A DNA stretch of 64,000 nt, taken from contig CM053141.1 in assembly GCA_028571685.1 (NCBI GenBank), positions 137,482,833-137,546,832 of the forward strand. The letters run 5' to 3'. Source of the DNA: Heterohyrax brucei. Taxonomy: Eukaryota > Chordata > Mammalia > Hyracoidea > Procaviidae. The notes under the pieces are model-generated. The model was not told the origin of the DNA, ran no database searches, and saw nothing but the letters and a program-made list of their open reading frames with translations. Numbering within the stretch: the stretch's first letter is position 1; every line of letters begins with the position of its first letter. A program made the position numbers and the translations under genes. Below, one piece after another: positions 23,611 to 35,528 of this stretch.

Positions 23611-24110
23611 GGTCTACCAGCTTGTTGTACTACGGTAATTTGTGTGTTATGAGGCTGGAAGCTACGGCACCAGTGTTTCAATGGAGCTCCCAGACTAAAA
23701 CAGACAGAATAAAAGGCCTGGCAATTACTTCCACAAGCCACCAAAAAACGTGTAGATCACATCGGCAAACTGTCCAACACGCTACTAGAAGATGAGCTGC
23801 CCATCCCCTCTAAGTTGGAAACCAAAAAAACAAACAAACAAACAAACACTTCAGTCAAGTCAATTCCAACTCATAATGACCCTATAGGACAGAGTAGAAC
23901 TGCTCCTGGTAGATTTGAACTACCAACCTTTTGGTGAGCAGCCACAGCTCTTAACCACGATGCTACCAGGGTTTCCTCTAAGTTGGAAGGCACTCAAAAT
24001 ACACAGTGACTGCGACAATGACCTCAAGCATACAAAAAATATTGAAGAGAGCACAGGACCAGACAATGTTTCATACATTCAGAGCCAACTCAACAGCAAC
24101 TGATAACAAC
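23611..24110 (+). mobile_element. RTE deletion derivative, split by an AfroSINE
   Basis: RTE leader sequence ('cagcttgttgtacta', 'tgaggctggaagctacggca', 'gagctcccagactaaaacag') runs into 'ctaagttggaaggcactcaa'. It then jumps directly to the RTE 3' end ('acagtgactgcgacaatgac', 'gcacaggaccagacaatg'), closing with 'ctgataacaac'. About 345 bp once the SINE at 23821-23974 is removed. The deletion junction differs from that of the copy at 22331, so the two arose separately or belong to different subfamilies. Confidence 0.75.
23821..23974 (-). mobile_element. AfroSINE with perfect target-site duplication
   Basis: Complete reverse copy with an A/C-rich left end (an (AAAC)n tract, that is (GTTT)n on the SINE strand). 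The 14-bp duplication 'cctctaagttggaa' is identical at 23807-23820 and 23975-23988. It interrupts an RTE derivative, so it is younger than that element. Confidence 0.95.
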
Positions 24111-27100
24111 CAGTTTGTAGATACCTATGTTTAACATAATGCCGGACTACTGCTAACTCTGCAGAGCAACTATCAGCCTGCTTCTCCCTGGACAAATATG
24201 ATATGTTTGCTTAAATCAAATATAGCTCAAAAAAAAAAAACAAAAAAAACTCCACAAATGTTTGCAGTGTGCTATCAGCCTCAGAACTGGACTGAGAAAA
24301 CATCTTCCATGTTAGAGGGACTTTGATGTTTTATCTTTACTAAAAAAGAATTACCACGCTGCTCTTCATCTCAGAAAAGAGAAATTGAGGGGAAGAAACT
24401 CTCTGCACAGAAATAAAAACATTGCTCTAATATTAAAGGGAAAACGCAATGGCAGAGTCAGGAAGCATCTCAGCGAGGCTATTACCATTCTTACTGCCAT
24501 TTGAAGGCACAATGATTGAAGTTATTGTCTTAATGTAAGATTACTAAATAATGCATCGCATAAAAGAAAGGCATTGTATTGGCCATAAAACATGTGTAAC
24601 TGCAACAGAATTCATACTTATTTAATGACAGTTTAGAATCACATAGTAATTAAAATGAAGCAGGAATTTTTAAAAGGCAAGAGAAATTCAAACACACCAG
24701 TCTATAAATTGAAACATCCTCTTTGTTTTGCAAGCACATAAAGAAGTTAAGTTTCACATGTGTTTTTGCTTTTCTTTTTTTTCCCTACTGGGAATAGCAC
24801 AATTTTGACTCCTCAGTATTCCCACTTCTAATTGCTAGGAGCGTTCATTATCAGCTGTCTAAAGTGCAATACATCAACCTCGCAGAGCTGAGTTACAAAA
24901 GACATTCACACATCTGATGGGCTGCTGTGCTAAATACATCTTAATTTGTGCTGCATCTGCTGTTTTCTAATTTGTTTGTCATGCTGGGAACGCTGTAGAC
25001 TTTGTTAGAGCAGCTCCCTGATTTTTGTTGTTGTTGTTGCTGTTAAAAATGCATCAATTCTTCACATACACACTCATACACAAAAATGGTAGTGGTCTAC
25101 CTTTGTTCTTCTGTCTAAGAATGCTAGAAACACAATTCCTTGGTACACATACAAGTATGAAAAATCCAATACATTTGAATACCTGCATTAGAATAAATGT
25201 ACATCTATCTGCATGTGCATCAAATATTCAAGCAATAATCCTATAAAATTACACAGATTTTCTTTAGCTCTTACTGGACACACAAAATGACAAACATGTG
25301 GATTTCAAAATTTTGGTGGTATAATAAATAGTACTTCATATTACTGGAGTCTGGTTTCGAGTTCCCTTGCAACGGGAAAGATGTGAAACTCCGTGTAAAC
25401 TAGTTAAATGGCAGCTCAAGAGATAAACAAGCATGTGCAATTCAGAATGATCCAGAATAAATCAATCTTAACATTAAGAAAGTTTAAATTTGAGTTGGGA
25501 AAGAAAATAAATTCCACACCTTGGGCTTGGGCCTGTGCCTGCATCCTAATCTTTTCACAAAACAAAGTGTAGGCAGGGCCAGCTTCCTGGGTGCGTGGCA
25601 CAGATAATCACATAAGGCATCTCACTGAGAAAGGATCTATGCTTGCTTTAGTGCTCTGCTGACACCATTCAGATATTCTCAATAATTTATGAATAAAGGG
25701 CTCTACATTTTCATTTTGTACTGGTCCCCACAAATTATGTAGCTGGTCTGGGGTGCAGGAAGCTTTTAAGGGCTACTGGTGGTAAAGGTGATGGAACTGC
25801 TCTGTAGTATTTCAACCTGCCAGTATATTTGATCTTTAAGATGTCAAAAATTTATCCCCTGCAATGAAGAATACAGGAAGGATCAAAGGATGAAAGAGAA
25901 GGAGCAAGGGAGTGATGGAAGAGACAGGGAAAACAGAAGGAGTGAAGCAAAAAGGAAAGGAAAACAAAATGATGTTTACTTTGTGTTTATAGTTTTAAGG
26001 GGCATGAAGAATGAAAGGCAGCGATTTCTAGGTGATATTTATTATTTCTGCACATAGCTCTTTTCAATAAAACTGGTTTCAGAGAACATGCCTTTGTCAC
26101 AGATTTTGTCATTGCTAGCCAAAGTGACTGACACTCACCATTGGTCTAAAATCTTAAAATAATTAGGCTAAATACTGTTTCATTTTTTTATAATTTCCTA
26201 CCACCCCCTGCCCTTATGTACACACACATATACTAAGTTATTTTAAGAAATCTAAAAAAACTACTAAACAGGAGCAGATGGAAATATCTGAGGAGCGCTG
26301 ACTGCTTATTTGTAATAAGGCAGTGAACTGGGTACAAGGGAGACGCTGGTGCAGTGGCTGGCATCCTTTATGTCCAGAGCTGCAGGATGCGGCTGTGGGT
26401 ATGCAGAGATGCACGCACACAAGTCTACACTCAGCATCTGCAGGTTGTACACCTCTCCAAGAGGGCAACAGGGATGTCATTTACAGAATGTCAATCATTC
26501 CTCTGTGTCAGTTCTGCCAAGAACATGCAGAAGTGATTATCTAGTCAGGCATTATGACTGGTGGAGTCACAGACAAATCAGAGCTTCCGTAAAGCAGTAT
26601 GTTTAATCAATAAGGCACACTGTTCAACCAGGGCTGAGAAAAACACCTCATAAAGTAACAGCATTTGTAAAGGTTAATCAATTCAGCTAATTGTAAATGC
26701 TCTCAATTGTCAGTCCCTAAGCAGTCTCTTCTCTTTGTAGCTAGTAATTCACTGTGGGATGCAGCAGCTCTAAAGCAGGAAGCAGAGAAAGAGCGAAGCA
26801 GTCAAATTTCTCATTACTGTCTCTATGTTACGCACAGTCGGTGTCTGTAAATGTCAATACACTTACCACAGGGAGATAGCCTTTTTTCCCCTACTAGCTC
26901 TACGTTGCCTCCTTCATTACACACAAAACAAAGTAAAAAGCCTAATTATCTTGGTCTAGGCAGATGGAAAGGAAATCATGGTATTGATCTTTGGGGCAAT
27001 ATCTTAGGGCAATGCATATGACTAATAAGCTGGACAATTAAAGGGATGGTCTTCCATTGACAGTGTGAAGAAAAAGACATTTTATTCACTGCACAGAACT

Positions 27101-27369
27101 GACTCAGGAAAAATGAAGGGACTCTTGTCATCCCCTTCATGCTGCCTCAATTTCCCCAGTAAGAACAAAACCACTGCAGAGGGTTTGAAAAGGAGTGTCT
27201 GCAGAGATTTAACAAGTAAATGCAATTCATGTCAGGCTGGAAAACACTGCAGTAATTCTACCCTGAAATTATAGCCAGATTCTGTGAAAATAAAGCAGTA
27301 ACATGAACAGAGGTAACTCCTATCTTTTACACGACTGCATGATCAGAGTAGTCTCTATTTCCAGGCCAC
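24111..27369. other. 3.3-kb repeat-poor non-coding block
   Basis: Apart from an A-run near 24228-24250 and a (TTG)n tract near 25025 I see no interspersed repeat. Base composition is moderate, and TAATTA/ATTA-type words are frequent in 24450-25010 and 26530-26860. This is the texture of conserved non-coding DNA in other mammals, but conservation cannot be judged from one sequence. Overlapping short frames at 26238-26606 on both strands argue against coding. Confidence 0.45.
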
Positions 27370-27520
27370 TGGTAGAGGATGAATCTACCAGAGCTACCTT
27401 CGAAGGGAGGCCAGTTGATTACTTTCTAAAGGTTGCAGCCATTGAAAACCCCATGGAGCATAGTTCTACTCTAACAGACATCATGTTGTCATGAGTCAGA
27501 ATCAGCTAGACAGTAGCAGA
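27370..27520 (+). mobile_element. AfroSINE, long variant, partial
   Basis: 'tgattactttctaaaggttg', 'cagccattgaaaaccccatg', 'gagcatagttctactctaac' and 'gtcatgagtcagaatcagct' mark the 3' two-thirds. The tRNA-like head is decayed or missing. Confidence 0.75.
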
Positions 27521-28230
27521 CGTGTAGTGAGTGTAATAAGGTCATGAGCACCCACAGACAATCTCTAAGTGGTACCGTTTCCCGATTTCAAGATGAAAAG
27601 ACACCAATAGCAGCACTGCTTCAGCTGAAACACCATGCTTCTCTTCTCTGGCTGCCTCAGTCACATACCCTTCAAGTTTGTGGTGCCTCAGAATGTCATT
27701 CCACACCTTGGGGTGTCTGTCCCCTTGGTCTTGTGCTCCAGACAAGTGGCCCCCTCTATCTTGTCCCCCACCCTCCATCACTATGCCTCCAGGAAGAAAC
27801 TGGTTTGAGTTTGGGTTTTGTTTTTTTGTTTGTTTTGTTTTGTTTTTTTGATAGTGAGTAGTTTGCTAAGAACATAGAATGCAGTTTGTTCCTAAAAAGC
27901 TAGGACATTGCCTATACCAATCACTCCTGCCCATCTACTTGAGTAGGCAAGAGCCTATACCACACACTGACTACTTGGACACTTGAGCTGACCCCTTATG
28001 AGGAAAGTAAATGCACTCTTGGGCTTCTGTGTCTAGTAACAGCTTGGGCTGCCATGTCTAGTAACAGCTCTAAAGTCCTTCCACCAGCTGGTGAGGAAAG
28101 TAAACGGACTTTTCACCTTGTGAAACGACATTAGACCTTAAGGACAACAATAATCAAACTATCACATACAGCCAGTCTATCTGTACATCTCAAAACAACA
28201 GGCTACAACACAGTAGGCAAACATAAAATA
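27521..28230. other. Unassigned DNA, possibly old L1 leader
   Basis: Contains a T/G-rich tract (27815-27850) and a local duplication of 'gtctagtaacagct' (about 28031 and 28060). The part after about 27880 may be the decayed 5'UTR of the L1 that follows; I could not confirm this. The 105-codon frame at 27544-27861 ends in the T-rich tract and is not convincing. Confidence 0.35.
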
Positions 28231-28399
28231 AATAAATACAATTCACTGATGGCTCAGAAACAGCACTACATATCAAAGCACTTAAAAGGGCATACCATTA
28301 TTTCTTCAGAAAGCTCTCAAAACAAAAAATCAAATATTCTAGAGGAAGAGAACTTCCTAGCATTATCAGAAGTCAAATACAAAAGATTAATATGTAGAA

Positions 28400-29180
28400 C
28401 TCTTTAAGAGATGAGGAAGCAGATGAGGCAAAATGCAGCAGAGCATAACGACAAAGTGAATCGGTCATAAGAAGACAAAGTAGTAAGAATCAGAAATTCA
28501 GGAAATTAATAAAATTACAGAACTAGACATTAAACAGAAAGTCAGAGAAGCAGGATTCAGGCCAAAAAAATACTGAATTAGTGAGTCTGAAGATAAAGCA
28601 TGTGACATTGACATACTAAGGAAAAGTCAGATATGTAATTTTTTAAAAATCAAGAAACAGAGAATTATGTGGCACTATATAAAGAGGAAAAATTGATGAA
28701 TGATTGCAGTACTGGAACAGGTGGGGATAACAAAAAATAGAGAATTACTGAAGACTTGCTAATGGAAAACTTCCCTGGTATCATGAAAGATGAAAAGATG
28801 TCTGCCCAAGATGCTCATCAAATTCCACACAAAGTAGATCCCCCCCAAAAGACACCAAGATGTATTATAATCAAACTTGCCAAAATTAAAGATAAGCACA
28901 CATTTTTAAAAGTGGCTAGGGATAAACAAAAAATAACCTACAAAGGAGAATCAGTAAGACAAAGTTAAGATCACTTACTAGGAACTGTGTAGGCAAGAAG
29001 GCCAAGGGATGACATACATATACTCTGGAAGGAAAACAACTGTCAGCCAAGAATTACATATTCAGCAAAATTGTCTCTCAAGTATGATAGTGAAATTAGG
29101 ACATTTCCAAGCAGACATTTAGAGAATTTGCAAAAACCAATGCAAAATTACAAGAAATACTAAAGACAGTCCCTTATTAG
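28400..29180 (+). pseudogene. L1 ORF1p remnant
   Basis: Decayed L1 RNA-binding protein. The best part, 28756-28968, includes 'ENFPGIMKDEK', 'TPRCIIIKLAKIKDK' and 'LKVARDKQKITYKG', corresponding to the end of the coiled coil and the RRM-to-C-terminal-domain region. Downstream, 'ccaagaattacatattcagc' and 'aaaattacaagaaatactaa' fit the C-terminal domain. Stops occur throughout. Confidence 0.75.
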
Positions 29181-29599
29181 AAAATCAGCAACACCAGGTA
29201 ACAATCCAAGACCAAAACACAGAACAGGACAACTGGATATCAACCCAAATAGGGAAATTACAAAAATAAATCATAGGCAAAACAATAAAAAGAGGGAAAT
29301 AGAGATGTCATTATGCAAAAAGGGGACCCCAAAGACACTGTAGTCCTAGATTTTTCATATGGAGCAGAAGCCAAGGCAACATAAAGAAATTAAAGACTGA
29401 TTTAACTTTAGACAAATAGGGGTAAATATTAAGGTAACCACAAAGGAAAGAGTGGATCTTATACATAAAGAAATTAAAAAAATGAAGTCTCAGCAAATAC
29501 AAAACCAGTAACACTGAAAAAGATGAAAAAAATATACAAAAAAGACTCAGCACAGAAAATTAAAGGGGTCAAAGGAACTGTCTATAACACACACACAAA

Positions 29600-32235
29600 A
29601 ATAAAATCAAAATGAGAGCGCTAAGCTAATACTTATCAATAATCATGCTGAGTGTGAAAGGATTATATGCACCAATAAAAGGACAGAAAGTGACAGACTG
29701 AATTAAAAAAAAAGTGTCCCATCTATATGCTTCCAAGAGGAAACACATCTTAGACACAAAGACATAAATAAACTAAAAGGATAGAAAAACTATGTATCAG
29801 GCTAACAACATTCAAACAAAGAGCAGGAAAGGCAATATTAATCTCAAATAAAATAGACTTTAAAGTAAAATCCACCACATTGGATGAGCAAGGATATTAC
29901 ATAATGATTAAGAGATCAATAATCCAGGACATAACCATATCAAATATTTACGTACTCAATGACAGGCTCCAAAATGCATAAAACAAACACTAATTGCATT
30001 GAAAAGAAAAATAGACAGCTCCATAATAATAGTAGGAGATTTTAACACGTGATTATTAGTCAAGGACACAACATCTAGAAAAAAAGCTCAGTAAAGATAT
30101 GGAAGACCTAAATGCCATAACCAAGCAACTCAACCTCACAGATATATACAGAACACTCTATCCAACAACAGCCAAATACACTTTTATTCCCAATACACAT
30201 GGAACATTCTCTAAAATTGACTACATGTTAGGCCACAAAGCAACCATTAACAAAATTCAAAGTATTAAACTACTAAAAAGGATCTTTTCAGACTATAAAA
30301 GCGTAAAAGTAGAAATCTATAACTTAAAAATGAAGAAAAAAAGTCAAACACATGGAAACTGATCAATACCTTGTTCGAAAACAACTAGGTTATGGAAGAA
30401 ATCCAGAGCACAACAAACAAATTCATAGAATCAAATGAGAATGAAAACACGACCTACCAAAATCTATGGTACACAGCTAAAGCAATGCTTAGATGTCAAT
30501 TTATCTCAATAAAGGCACATATTCAAAAAGAATAAAAGGGCCAGATCAAAACATTAACTCTACAACTCAAACAAGAAGAAAGAGAGCAGTAAAAGAACTG
30601 CATGGGCACCAGAAGGAAGCAAATAATAAAAATTAGAGCAGAACTAAATGAATTAGAGAATAGAAAACCAACTAAAAGAGTTAACAAAACCAAAAGCTGG
30701 GTTTTGAAAATATCAAAAAAATTGATAAACCATTGGCCAAAACTGACAAAACAAGAAGCAAATAATTCAACTAAGAAATGAGATGAGTAATATCACAACA
30801 GTCATTGAAAATCAAAAGAATCATAACAGAAGACTAATTTAAACACAAAAACTTAGAGGAAATGGACAGATTTCTAGAAACACACCACCTACCAAAACCA
30901 TCACAAACTGAAAAACAAATAAATAAACCCATCACAAACGAAGAGATTGAAAAGGTAATTTAAAAACCCTGAAGTGAAAACTAGAAAAATTCTGCCAAAC
31001 TTTTAGAGAAGAGTTAACACTATTACTACTAAATGTATTCTTGAGCATAGGAAAGGATGGAATATTCCCAAATTCATTCTATGAAGCCAGCATAAGCTTG
31101 ATACTAAAACCTGGTAAAGACAGCACAAAAAAAAGGAAAAGTATAGAATAATGTCTTTCATGAGCTTTGATGTAAAAATTCCTCAAAATTCTAGCCAATA
31201 GAATTTAATAACATATAAAAAAAAATAATTCACCATGACCAAGTGTGATTCATACTAGCAATGCAAGGATGGTTGACCATTAGAAAAACAAGACACTCAA
31301 CCACATAAATAAAACAAAAACAAGAACCACTTGTTTTTATAAATTGATGCAGAAAAGACATATGACAAAGTCCAACACTCATTCCCATGTTATACACTAA
31401 AAATCTAAAATGATAAAGATAATGGAATAAAAATAAGGACAATGTTGGGAGCCCCAGTACATGGCACAAACAGACCACAAAATATTACTAACAATGCACT
31501 GATACCAGACGAAATAGAGAACTGGGAACTCCTAAAAATCAAACAGTTATGCTCATTCAAAGACTTCACCAAAAGAATAAAAAGACCACCTACAGACTAG
31601 GAAAGATTTTTTGGCTACCACAAATCCAATCAGCACCTAATCTCCATAATCTACAAGGTACTGCAAAACCTCAACAAGAAAAAGACAAATAACCCAATTA
31701 AAATATAGACAAAGGATATGAACAGGCACTTGACCAAAGAAGACATCGGGACACTAACAGATACGTAAGGAAATGCCCATGATCATTAGCCATTAGAGAA
31801 ACCCAAATCAAAACTACAATGAGATACCATCTCACAGCTACAAGCCTGGTATTAATCCAAAACACACAAAATAACAAATGTTGGAGAGGTTGTGGACAGA
31901 CTGGAACTCTTCTACACTGCTGGTGGGAATGTAAAATGGTACAACTACTTTGGAATTCGAACTGGTACTTTCTTAAAAAGCTAGAAATAGAAATGTCATA
32001 TGATCCATCAATCCCACTTCATGGAATATATCCTAGAGAAATAAAGGCTTTCACATGAACAGATATACGCACACCAGTGTTTATTGCAGCACTGTCCAGA
32101 ATAGTAAAAGGATGAAATTAACCTAACTGCCCATAAAGAGATGAATGGTTAAACAAACTATGGTGTATTCACTCAACAGAATTCTATGAAGCTATAAAAA
32201 ACAATGATGATCTTGGGAATTATAACTTGGAGGCA
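29600..32235 (+). pseudogene. L1 ORF2p remnant, internally deleted
   Basis: The endonuclease is recognisable at 29640-30330, with 'HGTFSKIDYMLGHK' and 'SDYKSVKV', where the catalytic His of SDH has become Tyr. The linker has 'tctacaactcaaacaagaag'. The start of RT is visible at 30950-31250 ('ggaatattcccaaattcatt'). After the internal deletion, 31819-32058 encodes the C-terminal cysteine-rich segment '[20 protein letters not shown]', keeping the Cys-Cys-His-Cys spacing. Clearly dead. Confidence 0.8.
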
Positions 32236-32240
32236 TCTGG

Positions 32241-33224
32241 GAGATGTTGTTGTTAGCTGTTACTGAGTAAGTTCTGACTTATGAACAAGAGAAAACTGCC
32301 CAGTCCTGGGCCATGCCCACAATTGTTTTTATGCTTAAGTCCAGTGTTGCAGCTGCTGTGTCAGTCCGTCTCCTTGACGGTCTTTCTCTTTTTCACTGAT
32401 GCTCTACTTTGCCTAGCATGGTCTCTTTCTTCAGGGAATGATCCCTCCTGACAACATGCACAAACTATGTAAGATGTAGTGTCACCATCCTTGCTTCCAA
32501 GGCGCCCTCTGGCTGTGCCTCTTTCTGAACATATCTGCCTGTTCTTTCAGCAGCCCATGGCATGTTCAATATTCTTCTAAAACACCACAATTCAAAGGTG
32601 TCATTTCTTCTTCTGTCTTCTTTATTCACGTATATGATGCAACTGAAAATACTGCGGCTTGGGTGAAGCACTCCTTAGTCTTCAAGGTGACATCTTTACT
32701 GTCAACAGTTTAAAGAGGTCTTTTGCCACAGATTTTCCCAGTGCAATGCATCTTCTGATTTTTTCTCTATTCCTTCCACAGGCATTGATTGTGGAACCAA
32801 GTAAAATGAAACCTCTTCTCTATTTATCATGATGTTGCTTACTGCACCAGTTGTGAGAATTTCTGTTTTCTTTTTTTGGGGGGGGGGCTTTGAATTTTTT
32901 TTTTTATTTAACATAACTGAGTAAAAATGTACATTCACATGTAAATTTACATGCCCCCCTATATGCAGCTTCCACTGCTCTCCCCGTCCGTGACTGCACA
33001 CATTTCTGTTTTCTTGATGTTGAGATACAACCCATACTGATGGTTGTGATCTTTGATCACCATTAGTGTTTCAAATCCTCTTCACTTCCAGCAAGCCACA
33101 GTTACACACTGTGTTCATATAAGTCTTCCTCCAATTCCAATGCCTTATGCTTCTTCATAGAGTTCAGCTTCTTGGCTTATTTGTTTGGCATACAGATTGA
33201 AAAGGTATGGTGAAAAGACACAAC
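32241..33224 (-). mobile_element. RTE/BovB-type LINE, 3' part (before L1 insertion)
   Basis: Reverse-strand RTE from the 3' end ('gttgttgttagctgttactg') upstream. It encodes 'RRNDTFELWCFRRILNMPW' near 32580 (RTE C-terminal domain). It carries a 129-bp L1 fragment at 32873-33001 and is cut at 33224 by the full-length L1. It resumes at 40986. Confidence 0.85.
32873..33001 (-). mobile_element. Short L1 3' end inserted in RTE
   Basis: Antisense L1 3'UTR end of 129 bp: 'gagtaaaaatgtacattcac', 'tgcagcttccactgctctcc', with a T-rich left end (its A tail) beside a run of G. Flanked by the perfect 14-bp duplication 'atttctgttttctt' at 32859-32872 and 33002-33015. Confidence 0.9.
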
Positions 33225-34133
33225 CATGGGGCGGAGTCAAGATGGTGGACTAAACACACATCTCCCTAAATCCCCTGGAAAACAAGGCTTGAACTGAAAA
33301 TTAAAGGGAGCCTTCTGGACACCTAGTGAACTCTAGGACACAGCATAGGGCTGACTATTTGGTCTACATACCACTGAAAGAGAAACTTCTCTTTCACCCA
33401 CCCCCACCCTTCTTGAGTGCCAGCTTTCGCGGACTGAAGATAAATTGCCATTTTAACTTTTTTTTTTCTCTGTCTTAGCTGGCAAGAGGGGCTGAGGTTT
33501 GAATAGCAGCAAGGCTCAGACACACTGCTGATGACCTCAGTGAGCGGAGTCACCACATTTTGAGAGCCTGGCATTGGAATCTGTGCAACTCGGCACCTCT
33601 GACCTCTCTATCTCTTCCTCTTGGAATCTCCGAATCTCCACATTGAATAGCCTTCCTGAGGAGGGCAAGGGAGCTTCTGCAGGATACCATCTTGATTCAC
33701 TGGGAGGCACAGTTTCCTATACAGAATCCTCAGCTGGACCTAATTCCCAAGCTGGGAGGCAGTGCCTGCCTGGAGAGCACTTTTGCCCCCGCACTAAAGC
33801 AGTCTTTGATATAGACGTGCCTACTTTGCCAGATGGGAAGAAGGACTTGAACACCTGAAAGCCTGACTAATTTTGGAAGCTGTCAGATGCCTTTTACCTT
33901 CCAATAGAGAAATAAATGTGGTGCGAATGGATGGCATCTCTTCCAGCCTTTACTGTCTCGTATTATAGGGTCAGCTGATGGCTCTCCAGTGATCTTATTA
34001 TAAGAGTTGCTGTATCTTAGCCAATCAGGAAGGAGAGCCTGTTACCCCACACATTCCACTGAGTCCAGTCACTGGAGTATATAAACATGCCTGTTGATGA
34101 GCTTCCTTTTCAGACTGAGCTTCAGATCCTGTT

Positions 34134-35084
34134 ATGGTAACACCAGAGAAACAAAACAACCTCCAGATGTCCAAAAAGCAACAGACTTTGAACAGGAACA
34201 TTAGGAGGAATTCACCTATGGCTTCAGAAGGCCCACAAAAGAAAGATCCAAAGAACGTCCCAGACGAAGAAGCCTTTCTGAAACTATCAGAGGGTGTGTA
34301 CAAAAAGATTATAAATAGAGCCCTCCTAGACCTTATAGAAAATGCAGCAGAGAGAAATGAAAAATTAAGCAAGCTGTTTGACCCGATGGAACACCAGTAA
34401 CCTGAAATCCAACAGTTCAAGAACAAAATCAAAGAGAAAATTCAGTTCAAAGCCAAAAAGACAGAATGGAACAAATGGAAAAGAGACTTTCTGACTCCAG
34501 CATCTACAAGCAGAAATCAGAAAAAAGAAACAAGAAAAACAAAGAAGGATTAAGAATCATGTGGGACTCTATTAAGAAAAATAATCTACGATGAATTGGA
34601 GTTTCTGAACAGTGTGGGACACCTGAGAACACAGAGAGTATTTTTTCTGAGCTGCTGACAAAAAACTTCCCTGAAATTATGAAAGAACACAATATAGATA
34701 TCCAAGATGCATATCAAAAGCCACTCAATATAGATCTCAAAAGAGAGACTCCAAGACATATTTATAATCAAGCTTAACAAAATGAAACATAAGCAGCAAC
34801 TCTTAAAGGCAACAAGACTCAAAGCAAAGCTAACATTCAGAGGGAAGCCCTGTAGGCTTTTGTCTGATTTCTCAGCAGAAATGATGTTGGCACGGAGACA
34901 ACGGTATGACACTTTCAAAGCCTCAAAGGAGAAGAAATTCCAACCAAGAATTATATATCCTGCAAAAGCATCTTTCAAATATGGAAATGAAATCAAGACA
35001 TTCACAGATAAACAAAAACTCAGAGACTTTGTAAAAACCAAACCAAAGCTACAAGAAATATTGAAAGAAGCTCTTGGCTTATAA
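34134..35084 (+). pseudogene. L1 ORF1p, broken
   Basis: Starts with 'MVTPEKQNNLQMSKKQQ' and runs open for 88 codons to a stop at 34398-34400 after 'LFDPMEH'. Further stops follow, with a frame change before 34782. The last 100 codons (34782-35084) are a well preserved C-terminal domain: 'FRGKPCRLLSDFSAE', 'LQPRI'-type 'FQPRIIYPAKASFKYG', 'IKTFTDKQKLRDF', ending 'LQEILKEALGL'. L1 ORF1p is a trimeric RNA-binding protein that coats L1 RNA. Here the coiled-coil half and C-terminal half cannot be made together. Two minus-strand frames here (34025-34432, 34586-35041) are shadows. Confidence 0.9.
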
Positions 35085-35528
35085 GAATAAAACCATTAAT
35101 TTTATATTTTAGGAGGAAATATAGGACACATCATCCACAAACCTACTCAGGGAAGGCTCCAAACTCAGTTAAAGTGGTAATATTAAAAGAAGTGATCCAG
35201 TGATCATATCATGAAAACTATGATGCCACCATATTAAAAAGAGGAATGTACTACAGTTGTTATAGTCCATCCAGATGGAGAGGAAGTTAATAAGACAGGT
35301 AGGAGTTAAAATTGGGTTTAAACATAGACTATTAAGGGGGACCACAGGAGCAGCCACAAAGCACAACAAACATGTAACATATCAAATCAAGAAACATAAT
35401 ATAGAAGTCTCAACAACCATGAAACCAACCCTGAAAAAGGTGGAAAATCAACTCACAAAGAACAATCTCCCAGAACAGATTAATAAGAATAACAGAGAAA
35501 ACATCAATGCAAAAATAAATATATCACA

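Larger units (their letters stand above)
28231..32240 (+). mobile_element. Old L1, internally deleted
   Basis: ORF1 and ORF2 remains are in order on the plus strand. ORF2 jumps from the RT region (about 31390) to a segment equivalent to about 38480 of the younger L1 downstream, so roughly 1.1 kb of RT palm/thumb code is missing. It stops abruptly at 32240 in 'ataacttggagg', near the ORF2 end, where an antisense RTE begins. The 3'UTR at 41141-41821 may be its displaced 3' end. Confidence 0.8.

Noticed and set aside
26238..26606. Cluster of overlapping frames on both strands, some Cys-rich
   Set aside because: Mutually overlapping in several frames with no splice sites or motif. Typical of chance openness in a locally GC-richer patch.
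27544..27861. 105-codon frame running into a Phe-rich end
   Set aside because: The C-terminus is translated from a T/G-rich tract; an overlapping opposite-strand frame is equally long. No domain.
33323..33574. Antisense frame in the L1 5'UTR, considered as an ORF0-like peptide
   Set aside because: The second 5'UTR copy (39841-40601) lacks a start codon at the matching position, and its own antisense frame (40095-40310) begins elsewhere.
33574..33858. 94-codon sense frame in the L1 5'UTR
   Set aside because: The counterpart in the other 5'UTR (40180-40458) is in a different register with a different protein, so it is not a conserved product.
34025..35041. Two long minus-strand open frames (135 and 151 codons) opposite L1 ORF1
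   Set aside because: They are antisense shadows of the ORF1 coding strand, with no domain, start context or conservation argument.
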